Part shown: piece by piece, positions 28,717 through 38,368 of the stretch
How positions within the stretch are numbered: the first letter of the stretch is position 1
How the letters are laid out: each line of letters starts with the position of its first letter
DNA from: Saprospiraceae bacterium
GTDB taxonomy: Bacteria; Bacteroidota; Bacteroidia; Chitinophagales; Saprospiraceae
Direction of reading: 5' to 3'
Length of the DNA: 49,835 bases
Assembly (NCBI GenBank): GCA_016714785.1
Contig: JADKCC010000046.1
Span: 1 to 49,835, forward strand
Position numbers and translations under genes: made by a program
The notes under the pieces: model-generated
Told to the model about the DNA's origin: nothing
The model's input: the letters and a program-made list of their open reading frames with translations, nothing else
Database searches by the model: none

Positions 28717-29214
28717 CTACCAACCCGTAAACGCATCATTAAAGATATTTTCCATTAGTTGCTTGAATATCTCATCTATTAGTCCATCCTGAATGCTAAT
28801 GAAATCTTGATCACTTGCGAAAGTACGGAAGAAAGTAAATTGTTTGGCTTTCCAGTTTTTTGATTCATCTTTATTATTGACATAGTCCACGGCAACCGAA
28901 ATTTCTAGTTTGTTAAGGGCTACTGTATTGCCGGCTTGCGGAGCCTCAGGAGACAAACTAAATCTTACAATACTACCAGAAAATTCAATATCGGGATTTT
29001 GATCATTATAGACTAGTCTGGACTCATTCCTGATTTTGGACCGTAAAGCCTCAGAAAACCTCTGATTGATATCTCCAGGAGCACCCATGGCATTATTCAA
29101 AAAATTGTCCACAAAATAGGTGTTCACATCTGTGGGTATATTGATACCTTTAAAGCTAATGGAGCAACCAAAGAGAAGGATAATTATCCATAATAATGTA
29201 AGACCTGTTCTCAA
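28717..29214 (-). CDS. lptE: LptE-like lipopolysaccharide assembly lipoprotein
   Basis: Lipobox LLFGCSISF (Cys near residue 17) followed by the Bacteroidota LptE pattern: PTDVNTYFVDNFLNNA, then the domain with FSEALRSKIRNESRLVY and the Phe/Leu-rich C-terminus DGLIDEIFKQLMENIFNDAF. LptE plugs the LptD outer-membrane translocon in LPS export. Length 165 fits. The start codon appears to be TTG at 29214, since no ATG precedes the signal sequence. lptD is not in the window. Confidence 0.8.
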   Translation of the reverse strand: MRTGLTLLWIIILLFGCSISFKGINIPTDVNTYFVDNFLNNAMGAPGDINQRFSEALRSKIRNESRLVYNDQNPDIEFSGSIVRFSLSPEAPQAGNTVALNKLEISVAVDYVNNKDESKNWKAKQFTFFRTFASDQDFISIQDGLIDEIFKQLMENIFNDAFTGW

Positions 29215-29340
29215 TTTTTAATATTTGATATTTGAACGAAAAAACACCATTATTTGTTTTTCGACCTGTATGATATTTATCATATTCAAAAAACTACTAT
29301 AAGATGACGTGACATATTTTTATTTTCAAACTTTATCGTG

Positions 29341-29348
29341 TAGCTTTG
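29341..29348 (+). promoter_or_regulatory. -7 box of probable promoter for the desaturase gene
   Basis: TAGCTTTG fits TAnnTTTG and ends 16 bases before ATG 29365; the -33 position shows only TTTT. The leader would be very short. Confidence 0.4.
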
Positions 29349-29364
29349 CGTTATATTTTATTTA

Positions 29365-30414
29365 ATGTTATTTTATCAAGCTTATTTTATAGTGGAGAAT
29401 TTAAAGATAGACAAGTCGTTACTGAGAAATTTTACAAAATATACGATTACGGACAAAACTAAAGCTACTATTCAAATTATTAATTCATTCGGACCATTCA
29501 TAGCGATATGGGTGTTGATGTATTTTTCTTTGGATTATAGTTATTGGCTTACCCTGTTTTTGGGCGTGATCAATTCATTTTTTTTAGTGAGGATATTTAT
29601 CATACAGCATGATTGTGGACACCGTACCTTTTTGGACAATACCACAGCCCGAAATATAGTTGGGTATGTTTGTAGTATTTTTAGTACAATACCCTATCAT
29701 TATTGGGCTAAATCTCACCATATTCATCATAGCCATAATGGGCAATTGGAAGTACGAGACATAGGAGATATTGATACCCTTACGGTGAATGAATATAAAG
29801 TGCTAAATACATGGGGAAGGATCAAATATAGAGTTTACAGATCTATACCAGTGATGTTTTTTATAGGACCTATCTATTATGTATTGATCCACAATAGATT
29901 GCCAATGATCAATATGGATGTGTTTAAGAATGAAACTTGGAGACTTTGGTTAAATAATGTAGTGTTGGCCATAATATTTATTACATTAGGATATTATTTG
30001 GGCTGGTATAAGTTTTTTATGACCCATTTGACTATAGTTGTCTTATTTTCGGTAATTGCGATTTGGTTTTTTTATGTTCAACATCAACATGAAGAAGCGT
30101 ACAAACAGTGGAGAGATAAGTGGGACTACCTGACTGCTGCCATTAGGGGAAGTACTTATTATAAAGTACCAAGAGTATTCAATTGGTTGACGGGAAATAT
30201 AGGTATTCACCATATACATCACTTAAATCCTGCCATTCCTAATTATAATCTTAAAAAGGCCTTAGCTGAAAATCAATGGATCAATCAATATGTGACCATA
30301 CTCACTTTTTGGGAAAGTCTTAAACTCGCATCCAATAAACTTTGGGATGAATCATCGCAGCGCATGATTACTTTTGCTGAGTATTATAGACTTGAGAAAG
30401 CTGGTTTGGTGTAG
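29365..30414 (+). CDS. Membrane fatty acid desaturase
   Basis: Polytopic membrane protein with the three histidine boxes of the desaturase family: HDCGH (near residue 82), HHIHH (near 118) and HIHHL (near 282). Together they bind the di-iron centre. The surrounding helices and total length (349 residues) fit acyl-lipid desaturases of the DesA type. It should introduce a double bond into membrane lipid acyl chains and so tune fluidity, for example in the cold. It is monocistronic, with a terminator about 50 bases downstream. Confidence 0.92.
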   Translation: MLFYQAYFIVENLKIDKSLLRNFTKYTITDKTKATIQIINSFGPFIAIWVLMYFSLDYSYWLTLFLGVINSFFLVRIFIIQHDCGHRTFLDNTTARNIVGYVCSIFSTIPYHYWAKSHHIHHSHNGQLEVRDIGDIDTLTVNEYKVLNTWGRIKYRVYRSIPVMFFIGPIYYVLIHNRLPMINMDVFKNETWRLWLNNVVLAIIFITLGYYLGWYKFFMTHLTIVVLFSVIAIWFFYVQHQHEEAYKQWRDKWDYLTAAIRGSTYYKVPRVFNWLTGNIGIHHIHHLNPAIPNYNLKKALAENQWINQYVTILTFWESLKLASNKLWDESSQRMITFAEYYRLEKAGLV

Positions 30415-30462
30415 TATTTAAGTATGATGGTTTAATCCAATTTCTAAGTAATTGGTAATATA

Positions 30463-30509
30463 AAAAAAAAGAAGATTTTGAGCTGTTGGTTTCAAAGTCT
30501 TCTTTTTTA
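30463..30509 (+). terminator. Intrinsic terminator after the desaturase gene
   Basis: Stem AAGAAGATTTTGAGC / GTTTCAAAGTCTTCTT around a short loop with A-rich and T-rich flanks. The symmetry would also allow function on the other strand. Confidence 0.8.
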
Positions 30510-31013
30510 TTTATTAGAAAAATCAAATACTGTTTTCATTATTGAGAGCACTCCGAAAAGAACATTGATTATCCCGAAGTGACAAAACTTAATTTACCGT
30601 CGATGTGATCGGTGGTAAGTAATAGATATAAATTCCAAACCCTAAAAGGGTTTAATTATTAAGTGTTGATATTCAATTATTTAATGCTTTGGTTTTCATC
30701 TTTCATTGTGTCATAGGTTTCACCCGCACAGTTATGTATATTCAGTCCTTTCAGTTATACCGTTGATTTTCCTACTTTAGGTTGTGGATTCAAAATTGGC
30801 TATTTCTATGCTCCGCCATCTATAACAAAAGTTATATTTCTCATCATACAATTTGACAGTAAATTTGTGTTTTTATTTAGACACCTGAAAATAAAAACGT
30901 ATGAAATCTATTTTTGAGTTATTTCTGATGATACTGCTTGTGACAATTTCTCTGTTTGCAAAACCATAATTACAAAATGATTAACAAAAGATTATGCATC
31001 TTTGGTACACTTA
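30510..31013. other. Intergenic region without a supported gene
   Basis: About 500 bases. The only items seen are a small hairpin AAACCCTAAAAGGGTTT near 30638 and a 22-codon frame at 30901-30969 (MKSIFELFLMILLVTISLFAKP) that looks like an isolated signal peptide. The latter may be a gene remnant; nothing downstream continues it. Confidence 0.5.
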
Positions 31014-31046
31014 TTTGCCTAGATACAAAATTTTTGATTATCTTTG
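31014..31046 (+). promoter_or_regulatory. Bacteroidota-type promoter for the DEAD-box helicase
   Basis: TTTG at 31014-31017 and TATCTTTG at 31039-31046 with a 21-base spacer match the consensus. It ends 22 bases before the TTG start, supporting initiation there. Confidence 0.65.
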
Positions 31047-31068
31047 TGCCTTCAAATAAAATATACAA

Positions 31069-32811
31069 TTGCAAACATTTAAAGATTTAGGCCTGAGTGA
31101 TGATATTTTGAAGTCACTTGAGGAGATAGGTTTTGTAACACCTACAGAGATTCAAAGCAAAGCTATACCCGCATTATTAGAGAATAAACCTGATTTTATA
31201 GGTCTTGCACAGACAGGAACAGGTAAAACTGCGGCATTTGGTTTGCCATTACTTCACTTTTTAGACACCACATCTACGCATGTATATGCGCTTATCCTAG
31301 CACCTACGAGAGAGCTTGCACAGCAAATCGCTAAAGAGCTCGAAAATTTCGGCAAGTACAAAAAGGGATTAAGGACACAGGTAGTGTATGGTGGTACCCC
31401 GATCACTACGCAGATCAGAGACATAAAGCGTAATCCGCCACATATATTAGTGGCTACACCTGGCCGATTACAAGATTTGATAGATCGTAAGGCGATCAAA
31501 TTGGATCAAATAGAGTTTTTAGTACTAGACGAAGCCGACGAAATGCTCAATATGGGCTTTCAAGAAGACATAGACAAGATACTTATTGGAACTCCTGACG
31601 AAAAGGTAATTTGGTTGTTTTCAGCAACGATGCCACCTGAAATTCGCAGAATTGTAGGAACATACATGGAAAAACCTTTTGAGGTAAAAATCCATTCTGA
31701 GAGCAAAACCAATGAAAACATAGATCACAAATATATCTATGTGCACAAGCATGACAAAGAAGCAGCACTAAAGAGAGTACTAGATTATCTTACAGACTTT
31801 TATGGTGTGATCTTTTGTAAGACCAAAATGGATACGCAGGAATTGGCAGAGTATTTGGAACAAGAAGGGTATAGAGCAGAGCCATTACACGGAGACATGT
31901 CTCAGTCTCAAAGAGATGCGGTGATGGCAAAATTTAGGAACAAATCTACTTCTATTTTAGTAGCTACAGACGTGGCCGCTAGAGGCATTGATGTAGATTC
32001 ATTGACGCACGTGGTGCACTATTCTTTGCCTGAAAATCCTGAATACTATACACACCGTAGTGGACGTACTGCTAGGGCGGGCAAAAAAGGTACATCACTA
32101 GCCATCGTAACACAACAAGACATCGGACGTATTCGATTTTTCGAACGTACCATTGGTGTAGATATCAAACACATCAAGGTGCCACTTCAGTCTCAAATGT
32201 ACAACAAAAAGTTGGAAAAATGGACAGAAAAAGTACTCAATACTGATACCATCGAACTGAATGATGAGATGATAGCTAAAGCATCAGAAATGTTCGAAGC
32301 TTTATCAAAACAAGAGTTGATGGAAAAAATTCTTGCCTTAGAGTTCAATAAGTTATACAAGAAGGTAGAAAAAGATGATCTCAATATTTCGCTAAGTGAG
32401 CGCAGAGACGATCGAGGAGGCAACCGTAGAGATGACCGAGGTGGTAGCAGAGATGGCAGACGTGATGAAGGTCGAAGAGATGGAAGGAGAGACGAAGGAA
32501 GACGAGACGATAGGAGAGGGGATGATGGTAATAGAGGTGAAAGAAGTAGCCGAGGTTACCAACCTAATCCACACATGGAGCAGTTCTTTGTCAACATTGG
32601 TAAAATAGACAATGTTCATCCAGGTATTTTGATAGATATTCTAGCTGGTCATGCAGGATTGAATAAAAAACAAATTGGCAATATAGACATTCAAAAACGT
32701 CATTGTTTAGTGGAAATAGACAAGAAATTTTCCAAAATGATGGACAATGGCAAAATACTGAAATATAGAGGCAGACGCATTACTATAAAGAAAGAAGACT
32801 TCAATTCATAA
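31069..32811 (+). CDS. deaD: ATP-dependent DEAD-box RNA helicase, DeaD/CsdA type
   Basis: Helicase motifs in order: Q motif (GFVTPTEIQ), Walker A AQTGTGKT (near residue 47), PTRELAQQ, DEAD (VLDEADEML near 154), SAT, then VATDVAARGID and HRSGRTARAG. An Arg/Asp/Gly-rich linker follows (RRDDRGGNRRDDRGG, residues about 445-500). The C-terminal domain is DbpA-like and RNA-binding (residues about 505-580). Such enzymes unwind structured RNA in ribosome assembly and mRNA decay, often in the cold. The start appears to be TTG 31069: the family N-terminus begins exactly there and no ATG is in frame between the promoter and this codon. typA follows after 49 bases, probably in the same transcript. Confidence 0.93.
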   Translation: MQTFKDLGLSDDILKSLEEIGFVTPTEIQSKAIPALLENKPDFIGLAQTGTGKTAAFGLPLLHFLDTTSTHVYALILAPTRELAQQIAKELENFGKYKKGLRTQVVYGGTPITTQIRDIKRNPPHILVATPGRLQDLIDRKAIKLDQIEFLVLDEADEMLNMGFQEDIDKILIGTPDEKVIWLFSATMPPEIRRIVGTYMEKPFEVKIHSESKTNENIDHKYIYVHKHDKEAALKRVLDYLTDFYGVIFCKTKMDTQELAEYLEQEGYRAEPLHGDMSQSQRDAVMAKFRNKSTSILVATDVAARGIDVDSLTHVVHYSLPENPEYYTHRSGRTARAGKKGTSLAIVTQQDIGRIRFFERTIGVDIKHIKVPLQSQMYNKKLEKWTEKVLNTDTIELNDEMIAKASEMFEALSKQELMEKILALEFNKLYKKVEKDDLNISLSERRDDRGGNRRDDRGGSRDGRRDEGRRDGRRDEGRRDDRRGDDGNRGERSSRGYQPNPHMEQFFVNIGKIDNVHPGILIDILAGHAGLNKKQIGNIDIQKRHCLVEIDKKFSKMMDNGKILKYRGRRITIKKEDFNS

Positions 32812-32860
32812 TCAAAACATAAAAATTCGGATACATCCCGAACTCAACCAAAATTAATAT

Positions 32861-34636
32861 ATGGAATCCATAAGAAATATTGCAATCATAGCGCACGTTG
32901 ACCACGGTAAGACCACATTGGTGGACAAAATCATTCACGAATGTAAAGCCATGGATGAACGAAAAGACACTGGCGAGTTGATACTGGACAATAACGACCT
33001 TGAAAGAGAAAGGGGCATTACCATCCTATCTAAAAACGTATCAGTTCAGTATGGTGGTGTTAAAATCAATATCATAGATACGCCTGGTCACTCTGATTTC
33101 GGTGGTGAAGTGGAGCGTGTATTAAATTTGGCAGATGGTGTTTTGTTGTTAGTTGATGCCTTTGAAGGGCCAATGCCGCAGACTAGGTTTGTATTGAACA
33201 AAGCCATTGAGTTGGGTCTTAAGCCGATTGTAGTTATCAATAAAGTAGATAAAGAAAATTGCCGTCCTGAAGAGGTACAAAGTGATGTATTCGACCTGAT
33301 GTTCAATCTTGGCGCTACAGAAGAGCAGTTGGATTTTGTTACGCTTTTTGGCTCTAGCCGTGATGGATGGATGAGTTTTGAGCATGATATTCGTACTAAA
33401 GATATCAAACCACTATTGCAAGCTGTGATAGATGTGATTCCTGAAGCTCCTTACAAAGAAGGTCCTGTGCAAATGGGTATTACTTCATTAGATTTCAATG
33501 CATTCCAAGGGCGTATTGCGATTGGAAGAGTATATAGAGGAGATTTAGAAGAAAATAAAGACTACTACATCTGTAAAAAAGGTGGCGTAATGAAAAAAGT
33601 CCGAGTAAAAGAACTCTTTGTCTTCCAAGGATTAGGAAAACTTAAGGTTCCTAAAGTGAGAAGCGGTGACCTTTGTGCAGTAGTGGGTATTGATGATTTC
33701 GATATCGGAGATTCTATCGTAGATTTGAATGAGCCTGAAGCATTGCCAAGAATAGAAGTGGATGAACCAACAATGAGTATGTTGTTTACAATCAATAATT
33801 CACCATTTTTTGGTAAAGAAGGCAAATATGTAACATCTAGGCACCTAAGAGAGCGTTTGTATAAAGAGCTAGAAAAGAACTTGGCTTTACGTATAGAAGA
33901 TGGTGAAACAGAAGACAAATTTAGCGTTTTTGGCCGTGGTGTACTGCACTTGAGTGTATTGATAGAAACCATGCGACGTGAAGGATATGAACTTCAAGTA
34001 GGTAAGCCTCAAGTAATTATCAAAGAAATTGATGGTATAAAATGTGAGCCCGTAGAGATTTTGGTGGTAGATGTGCCGGAAGTTTCTTCAGGTAAAGTCA
34101 TAGAGCTCATCACACAACGTAAAGGTTTGCTCAAAGTGATGGAGCCTAAAGGCGATGTACAGCATTTGGAGTTTGAAATCCCATCAAGAGGTATCATCGG
34201 TTTGAGAAATAATATCCTGACAGCTACTGCTGGAGAAGCCGTGATGACACATAGATTCCATCAGTTTGAACCATTCAAAGGTGATCTACCTGCGAGATTG
34301 AAGGGCTCGATGGTAAGTATGGAGCAAGGACAAGCTCTTCCTTTTGCCATCGACAGACTGCAAGATAGAGGTAAGTTTTTCATCGATCCAGGTGAGCAAA
34401 TATATGTTGGAATGGTACTAGGCGAACACTCACGTGACAATGACTTAGAGATCAATGTGATCAAAGGTAAGAAGTTGACCAATATGCGTGCTTCAGGATC
34501 GGATGAGAATATGAAGATCGCTCCGAAAATCCAGTTTTCACTAGAAGAAGCCATGGAATACATCAGGGAAGATGAATATCTAGAAGTGACACCATTGAGT
34601 TTGAGAATGCGAAAAATAAGTTTTAAACCACAATAG
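32861..34636 (+). CDS. typA: Translational GTPase TypA/BipA
   Basis: Translation-factor G domain with AHVDHGKTT (residues 11-19), the RGITI switch I segment, DTPGHSDFGGEVERV and NKVD. Beta-barrel and EF-G-like domains III/V and the BipA C-terminal domain follow (DRGKFFIDPGEQIYVGMVLGEH). Length 591 is typical. BipA binds the ribosome and supports 50S assembly and stress or cold adaptation. Its neighbour is a DEAD-box helicase, which acts in a related process, and the two are likely one operon ending at the terminator at 34663. Confidence 0.95.
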   Translation: MESIRNIAIIAHVDHGKTTLVDKIIHECKAMDERKDTGELILDNNDLERERGITILSKNVSVQYGGVKINIIDTPGHSDFGGEVERVLNLADGVLLLVDAFEGPMPQTRFVLNKAIELGLKPIVVINKVDKENCRPEEVQSDVFDLMFNLGATEEQLDFVTLFGSSRDGWMSFEHDIRTKDIKPLLQAVIDVIPEAPYKEGPVQMGITSLDFNAFQGRIAIGRVYRGDLEENKDYYICKKGGVMKKVRVKELFVFQGLGKLKVPKVRSGDLCAVVGIDDFDIGDSIVDLNEPEALPRIEVDEPTMSMLFTINNSPFFGKEGKYVTSRHLRERLYKELEKNLALRIEDGETEDKFSVFGRGVLHLSVLIETMRREGYELQVGKPQVIIKEIDGIKCEPVEILVVDVPEVSSGKVIELITQRKGLLKVMEPKGDVQHLEFEIPSRGIIGLRNNILTATAGEAVMTHRFHQFEPFKGDLPARLKGSMVSMEQGQALPFAIDRLQDRGKFFIDPGEQIYVGMVLGEHSRDNDLEINVIKGKKLTNMRASGSDENMKIAPKIQFSLEEAMEYIREDEYLEVTPLSLRMRKISFKPQ

Positions 34637-34662
34637 ATATAACGTTTTCTGTCTAAATAAAT

Positions 34663-34701
34663 AAAGGCCAACTAATCATTATGAAAAGTTGGCCTTTTTT
34701 T
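34663..34701 (+). terminator. Intrinsic terminator after typA
   Basis: Perfect stem AAAGGCCAACT / AGTTGGCCTTT with a 13-base loop followed by a T run. It marks the end of the conserved chromosomal block. Confidence 0.92.
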
Positions 34702-34803
34702 ATATTGTCTAAATCTACTTGATTTTTTTATTGCATTCATCTATTCGTTTTGGTCGGGTAAAGGATTAAGCATTGGCCCACCATGAAGACTTAGTAGTAG
34801 TTC

Positions 34804-35457
34804 TTACTTGTTTGCTAAGTCCTGAATACATTGCTCTCTGATTTTCCAAATGTCGTTAAGAGTTAAATTTAGTTGTTTGTTATTGTCCAGCCAAGTCGAA
34901 AGATAATTTCTATGGTAGCTTACTTTGTAGTCTGTGATTTGATTTGGTAATATTTCTATTTCATCAATTAAGTCATCCAAAAAGTCGGTCGGGTCAGAAG
35001 TAATTTTAGTGAAGTCGAGTATTTGGTCTTCAAATTTCAAATAACAATGTGCTTCGGGAATATATTCCAGATTATTTTGAAATAATGTATTAGAAATTTC
35101 AGGAGTATTATTTTTGTTCATTTTAAAAAGGCCAACAATAAGTTTTACTGTATCAAAATTATTTTCGTCTGCAAGACTTTTGAGCAAAGCGTGCTTTGTG
35201 CTACATGTTCCACAATTGTCAGTAAAAACAGAAGTTAAATTCTCTTTGTCCGCATTACGCCCATAACGTAATCCTTTCACAAATAAAGTTGCTTGATTAA
35301 ATGTAAGAATGTTTCTGTTTACAAATTCTTTTGAAATTCGTCCCTTATAAGATATGTCAAAGTCGGGTTGATTGATCATTACATTATGCTCTTTTACTAT
35401 TATGAAAAACATTCCTAACATCATCTTGTTCCCCAAAAACCATTGAAATCGGCTCAC
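34804..35457 (-). CDS. Protein of unknown function with a Cys-protease/transglutaminase-like motif
   Basis: Not recognised with confidence. The segment NCGTCSTKHALLKSL (near residue 82) resembles the nucleophile-Cys helix of transglutaminase-like or papain-fold enzymes. HCYLKFEDQILDFTK (near 137) resembles the following His-containing strand with an Asp. No signal peptide. The frame opens at GTG 35457, but ATG 35379 (MINQPDFDISYKG) is a plausible real start. It is the first gene of the accessory stretch to the right of the typA terminator and lies on the minus strand like the genes after it. Confidence 0.6.
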   Translation of the reverse strand: MSRFQWFLGNKMMLGMFFIIVKEHNVMINQPDFDISYKGRISKEFVNRNILTFNQATLFVKGLRYGRNADKENLTSVFTDNCGTCSTKHALLKSLADENNFDTVKLIVGLFKMNKNNTPEISNTLFQNNLEYIPEAHCYLKFEDQILDFTKITSDPTDFLDDLIDEIEILPNQITDYKVSYHRNYLSTWLDNNKQLNLTLNDIWKIREQCIQDLANK

Positions 35458-35512
35458 TTTATTTCAAAATATTTGGACATCGCTATTCAGTAATATGGCA
35501 CTATCGCTATTG

Positions 35513-36556
35513 CTACTTAGTATATTTTTCTTCATGTTCTAATAAATATTTTTTACGCCAAAGTCCGCCTCCATATCCTGTTAAATGTCCGTCTGATCCT
35601 ATCACTCTATGACATGGAATGAGAATAGAAATTCTGTTCATTCCATTGGCATTGGCAACCGCTCTAATACTTTCAGGATTTCCGATGGTTATGGCTTGAT
35701 CTTTATACGACTTAGTTTGACCGAAAGGAATAAGTTGTAATGCAGTCCAAACTTTGTTTTGGAATTCTGTACCAGGCGTGTGCAGTGGCACGGAAAACTC
35801 AAACCTACTGCCATTAAAGTATTCTTGCAATTGGTTTTCTAAGATTTCAAAATGCGGGTTATTCCCTTGAATAATGGTTGCATTTAGAATTTTTGCAATG
35901 GACTTTAGTTGTGTTTCCAACATTTTCCTATCTGTAAATTCCAATAGACATATCCCTTGGTTGGTTGCGCATGTAAGCATTGTTCCCAAAGGTGTTTCAA
36001 TTCTTTTAAGGTCAATAATATCTTGTTGTTTTCCATTCTTTGGGGAAACGCCAAAAATACTTTTGAAACGGTCACCAAAACCACTTAATGATTCAAAACC
36101 AGTGCCAAAAGCAGTATTAGTTACACTTTCGCCACTTTGTATTTTTTTAAATGCAGAATTTATTCTAAACATTCTTTGATATGCTTGGAAAGTAATGCCG
36201 TGATTTTTTAAGAACCATCGTCTTATTTGACTGGGTTCAATTTCTCTTAGTTTTAGATCATAGTCTTTAAATTTTATGGTCGGATTTTCTGACAGTTCAT
36301 CCATTACCATTTGAAATTCAATCGGTGTTTGATTTAATGTTTGTAAAGGATGACAAATTTTGCAAGCTCTATAACCTTTGAGAATGCACTCTTTTGATGT
36401 TTTCAGAAATTCAACATTTTCAAGTTTGGGTTTTCGTGCAGTGCAAGATGGACGGCAAAAAATACCGGTGGTTTTAACAGCTGTAAAAAATACACCTTCA
36501 AACGAAGTGTCTTTTTCAACAATTGCTTTATACATTATTTCGGTGGTCAATTCCAT
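35513..36556 (-). CDS. ada: Bifunctional methylation-damage regulator and O6-methylguanine-DNA methyltransferase Ada
   Basis: The N-terminal Ada zinc domain has Cys at about 34, 38, 65 and 68 (IFCRPSCTARKP and RACKICHP). An AraC-type helix-turn-helix follows (AFGTGFESLSGFGDRF). The C-terminal O6-alkylguanine transferase has the active site IPCHRVIG (near residue 315). Length 347 equals the family norm. Ada accepts methyl groups from phosphotriesters and O6-methylguanine and then activates alkylation-repair genes. Start ATG 36556 agrees with the family a few residues before MYKAIV. No alkA or alkB neighbour is visible. Confidence 0.94.
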   Translation of the reverse strand: MELTTEIMYKAIVEKDTSFEGVFFTAVKTTGIFCRPSCTARKPKLENVEFLKTSKECILKGYRACKICHPLQTLNQTPIEFQMVMDELSENPTIKFKDYDLKLREIEPSQIRRWFLKNHGITFQAYQRMFRINSAFKKIQSGESVTNTAFGTGFESLSGFGDRFKSIFGVSPKNGKQQDIIDLKRIETPLGTMLTCATNQGICLLEFTDRKMLETQLKSIAKILNATIIQGNNPHFEILENQLQEYFNGSRFEFSVPLHTPGTEFQNKVWTALQLIPFGQTKSYKDQAITIGNPESIRAVANANGMNRISILIPCHRVIGSDGHLTGYGGGLWRKKYLLEHEEKYTK

Positions 36557-36558
36557 AT

Positions 36559-36858
36559 TTAAAATAGAGGATTAAAAGATTGTTCAGATAAAATTATAAT
36601 TGTCGATTGCTCCAATGAGGTGTAATAATAGCCGTTTAGAAAATTGCCCATACTTATTCTTTTTATACCATTTTTTTTAAGGATTTCAAAGTTGGGCAAT
36701 TCAGGCATACACATGACATTTATTGGAAGATTAGTTGTAGAAACGAATAAGGCAATATCACCTACTTTGGTAAAGCAAGGTAATGCTTTAAATTTGGAGT
36801 ATATTGTCATCATCACTTTTTTTGATGGTACAAAGATACTCTTGGTTTGTCTTAACAT
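36559..36858 (-). pseudogene. C-terminal remnant of an isocitrate lyase/PEP mutase family gene
   Basis: The translation corresponds to only the last third of PEP mutase-type enzymes: IFVPSKK, then LPINVMCMPELPNFEILKKN, then GIKRISMGNFLNGYYY and a C-terminus EQSFNPLF. The catalytic front half is absent upstream. It ends 3 bases before ada starts. A 5'-truncated remnant is the simplest reading; no activity is expected. Confidence 0.65.
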
Positions 36859-36964
36859 ACAACCGAAATATTGACAAGTATTTTATTTTGTAACTTTTGT
36901 TGTAATGGCCTTTAATAAAGTCTATTGACAGAAGTATGTTGGAACTACATATCCATCAACTAAA

Positions 36965-37236
36965 TTATTCATTCCAACCTTTACCAGCATATATGTTATC
37001 AAGATATTTTTCAATTCTTGATGTTCGTGTCGAAGATTGTTTTGGTTGAGAAAAGTAAATATCCTATTTGCCTTCCTGGTGTAAGAACATAAAATGCATT
37101 TTTGAAATCAGGTATTTCGACAAACTTATTTTCAAGCTCTTCTGGAATGGCAAAGTCAGCAGTAGATTTTAGTTGTACCTTTACGCCTAATTTTTCTAAT
37201 TCTTTGGCTTCAAGAATATACTCTTTTATGATCTCC
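36965..37236 (-). pseudogene. Remnant of a YdeI/OmdA-type (bacteriocin-protection) protein gene
   Basis: Across one frame change near 37060 the minus strand reads EYILEAKELEKLGVKVQL, then PEELENKFVEIPDFKNAFY, LTPGRQIGY, FSQPKQSSTRTSRIEKYLD and a stop at 36965-36967. This is the C-terminal OmdA half of YdeI/OmpD-associated proteins. The N-terminal DUF1801-like half is missing, so the gene is both truncated and frameshifted. Confidence 0.6.
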
Positions 37237-37308
37237 AGTCAACAAAAATGGGAAACTCATTACTAATTCCTACTTAAAAAATTGATTAAAATGACTGGTT
37301 TATATGGC

Positions 37309-37590
37309 TTAATGTGTTAATGTGTATTTTTCTGGTTTACTCTTAGTTCTTACGATTATTTTTCTAGCTTCGAGGTCAAGCTTAACAGTTTCTCCATACC
37401 ATTGAACTCCGCCATCAAAAGTCTCTTTTACATTTGCATATAATTTTTCCATTAGTTCAGTATGAGTAGGTTCAGAATCTTTTAAAATTGATAAAATATT
37501 TTCTTTAATTACATTATATTTTTGTAATGAAATAAGTTTATTTTTTTTTCCAGAATCTGGATGAAGTGTTTGAATTTTCTCTTCTTTCAT
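37309..37590 (-). CDS. Small conserved hypothetical protein (DUF6958-like)
   Basis: 93 residues, soluble and charged. MKEEKIQTLHPDSGKKN is followed by a helical stretch with THTELMEKLYANVKETFDGGVQWYG and a final strand-rich part KLDLEARKIIVRTK. The pattern resembles small DUF6958 proteins of Bacteroidota; I am not certain of the family. No function known. It lies between gene remnants and may itself be a cargo-type accessory gene. Confidence 0.6.
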   Translation of the reverse strand: MKEEKIQTLHPDSGKKNKLISLQKYNVIKENILSILKDSEPTHTELMEKLYANVKETFDGGVQWYGETVKLDLEARKIIVRTKSKPEKYTLTH

Positions 37591-38231
37591 TTATATAATT
37601 TTTTTTTGATTTTAGTATTAAATAAAATTTTAAATTATTTGCGAATCTTGACTCTGCGATGCCATTCTGACTATCGTTAAATATTACCATTGATTATCAT
37701 TTTGTTGCATAACCCAAATCTGTTTTTGCCAGTGCAAATGTATCTATTTGTTGTCGGATCCGAGATACAAAACTGAGTTATCTTTTCTTGTCTAGAAATA
37801 TAAAATCTGTTGGTGCCGATGATATTAGCAACTATGTAAAATCGAAGAATGAAGCTAAAACGACAGGAAATAAAGTATATTTGTACCTGCGAGATAAGCT
37901 GAAGCTAACGATTAACAGGGAAAAGAGCGGAATCAGAAGACCTGTACACTTCGAGATATTGGGTTTTAGATTTGCATCCACGTATGTCAAAGGCGACAAA
38001 GGTAAATATCAATTGATAGTAGGGGACAAGGCTTGGGATCGGTTGCAACAAAGTCTTAAATTGATCACCAGGAAGACATCGCCGATAAGCTTAGCAGAAC
38101 GGATAACGAAAATTAACGAAATCCAATTAGGCTGGCTTAATTACTTTCGTGGAGCAAGCATTTACAGTAAGCTCAAAACGATGGACGGATGGTTACATAA
38201 TAGACTGCGATATTGCATATGGCACGACTAT

Positions 38232-38293
38232 GACTGAGCGATCCCGTAGGGTGAAGTACGGCAGTGCTTCAAGTGAAGGAACCGCGAAAGCGG
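38232..38293 (+). repeat. Structured element copy 1 interrupting the intron RT
   Basis: GACTGA (38232) is followed by hairpin CCCGTAGGG, hairpin TGAAG...CTTCA, the conserved GAAGGAACC and hairpin CCGCGAAAGCGG. It contains an in-frame stop and shifts the RT frame; deleting about 62 bases would rejoin CIWHDY/W with PERKRK. Confidence 0.7.
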
Positions 38294-38368
38294 GTGGGTG
38301 GGCCCGAAAGGAAAAGGAAAAACCTAATCCGATTAGGTGTAAACCAAGGTGATGCATATGCATGGAAT

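Noticed and set aside
32392..32619. Frames on both strands over the Arg/Gly-rich linker of the helicase
   Set aside because: Low-complexity repeats keep other frames open; the products are low-complexity Ser/Thr- or Glu-rich shadows of the helicase.
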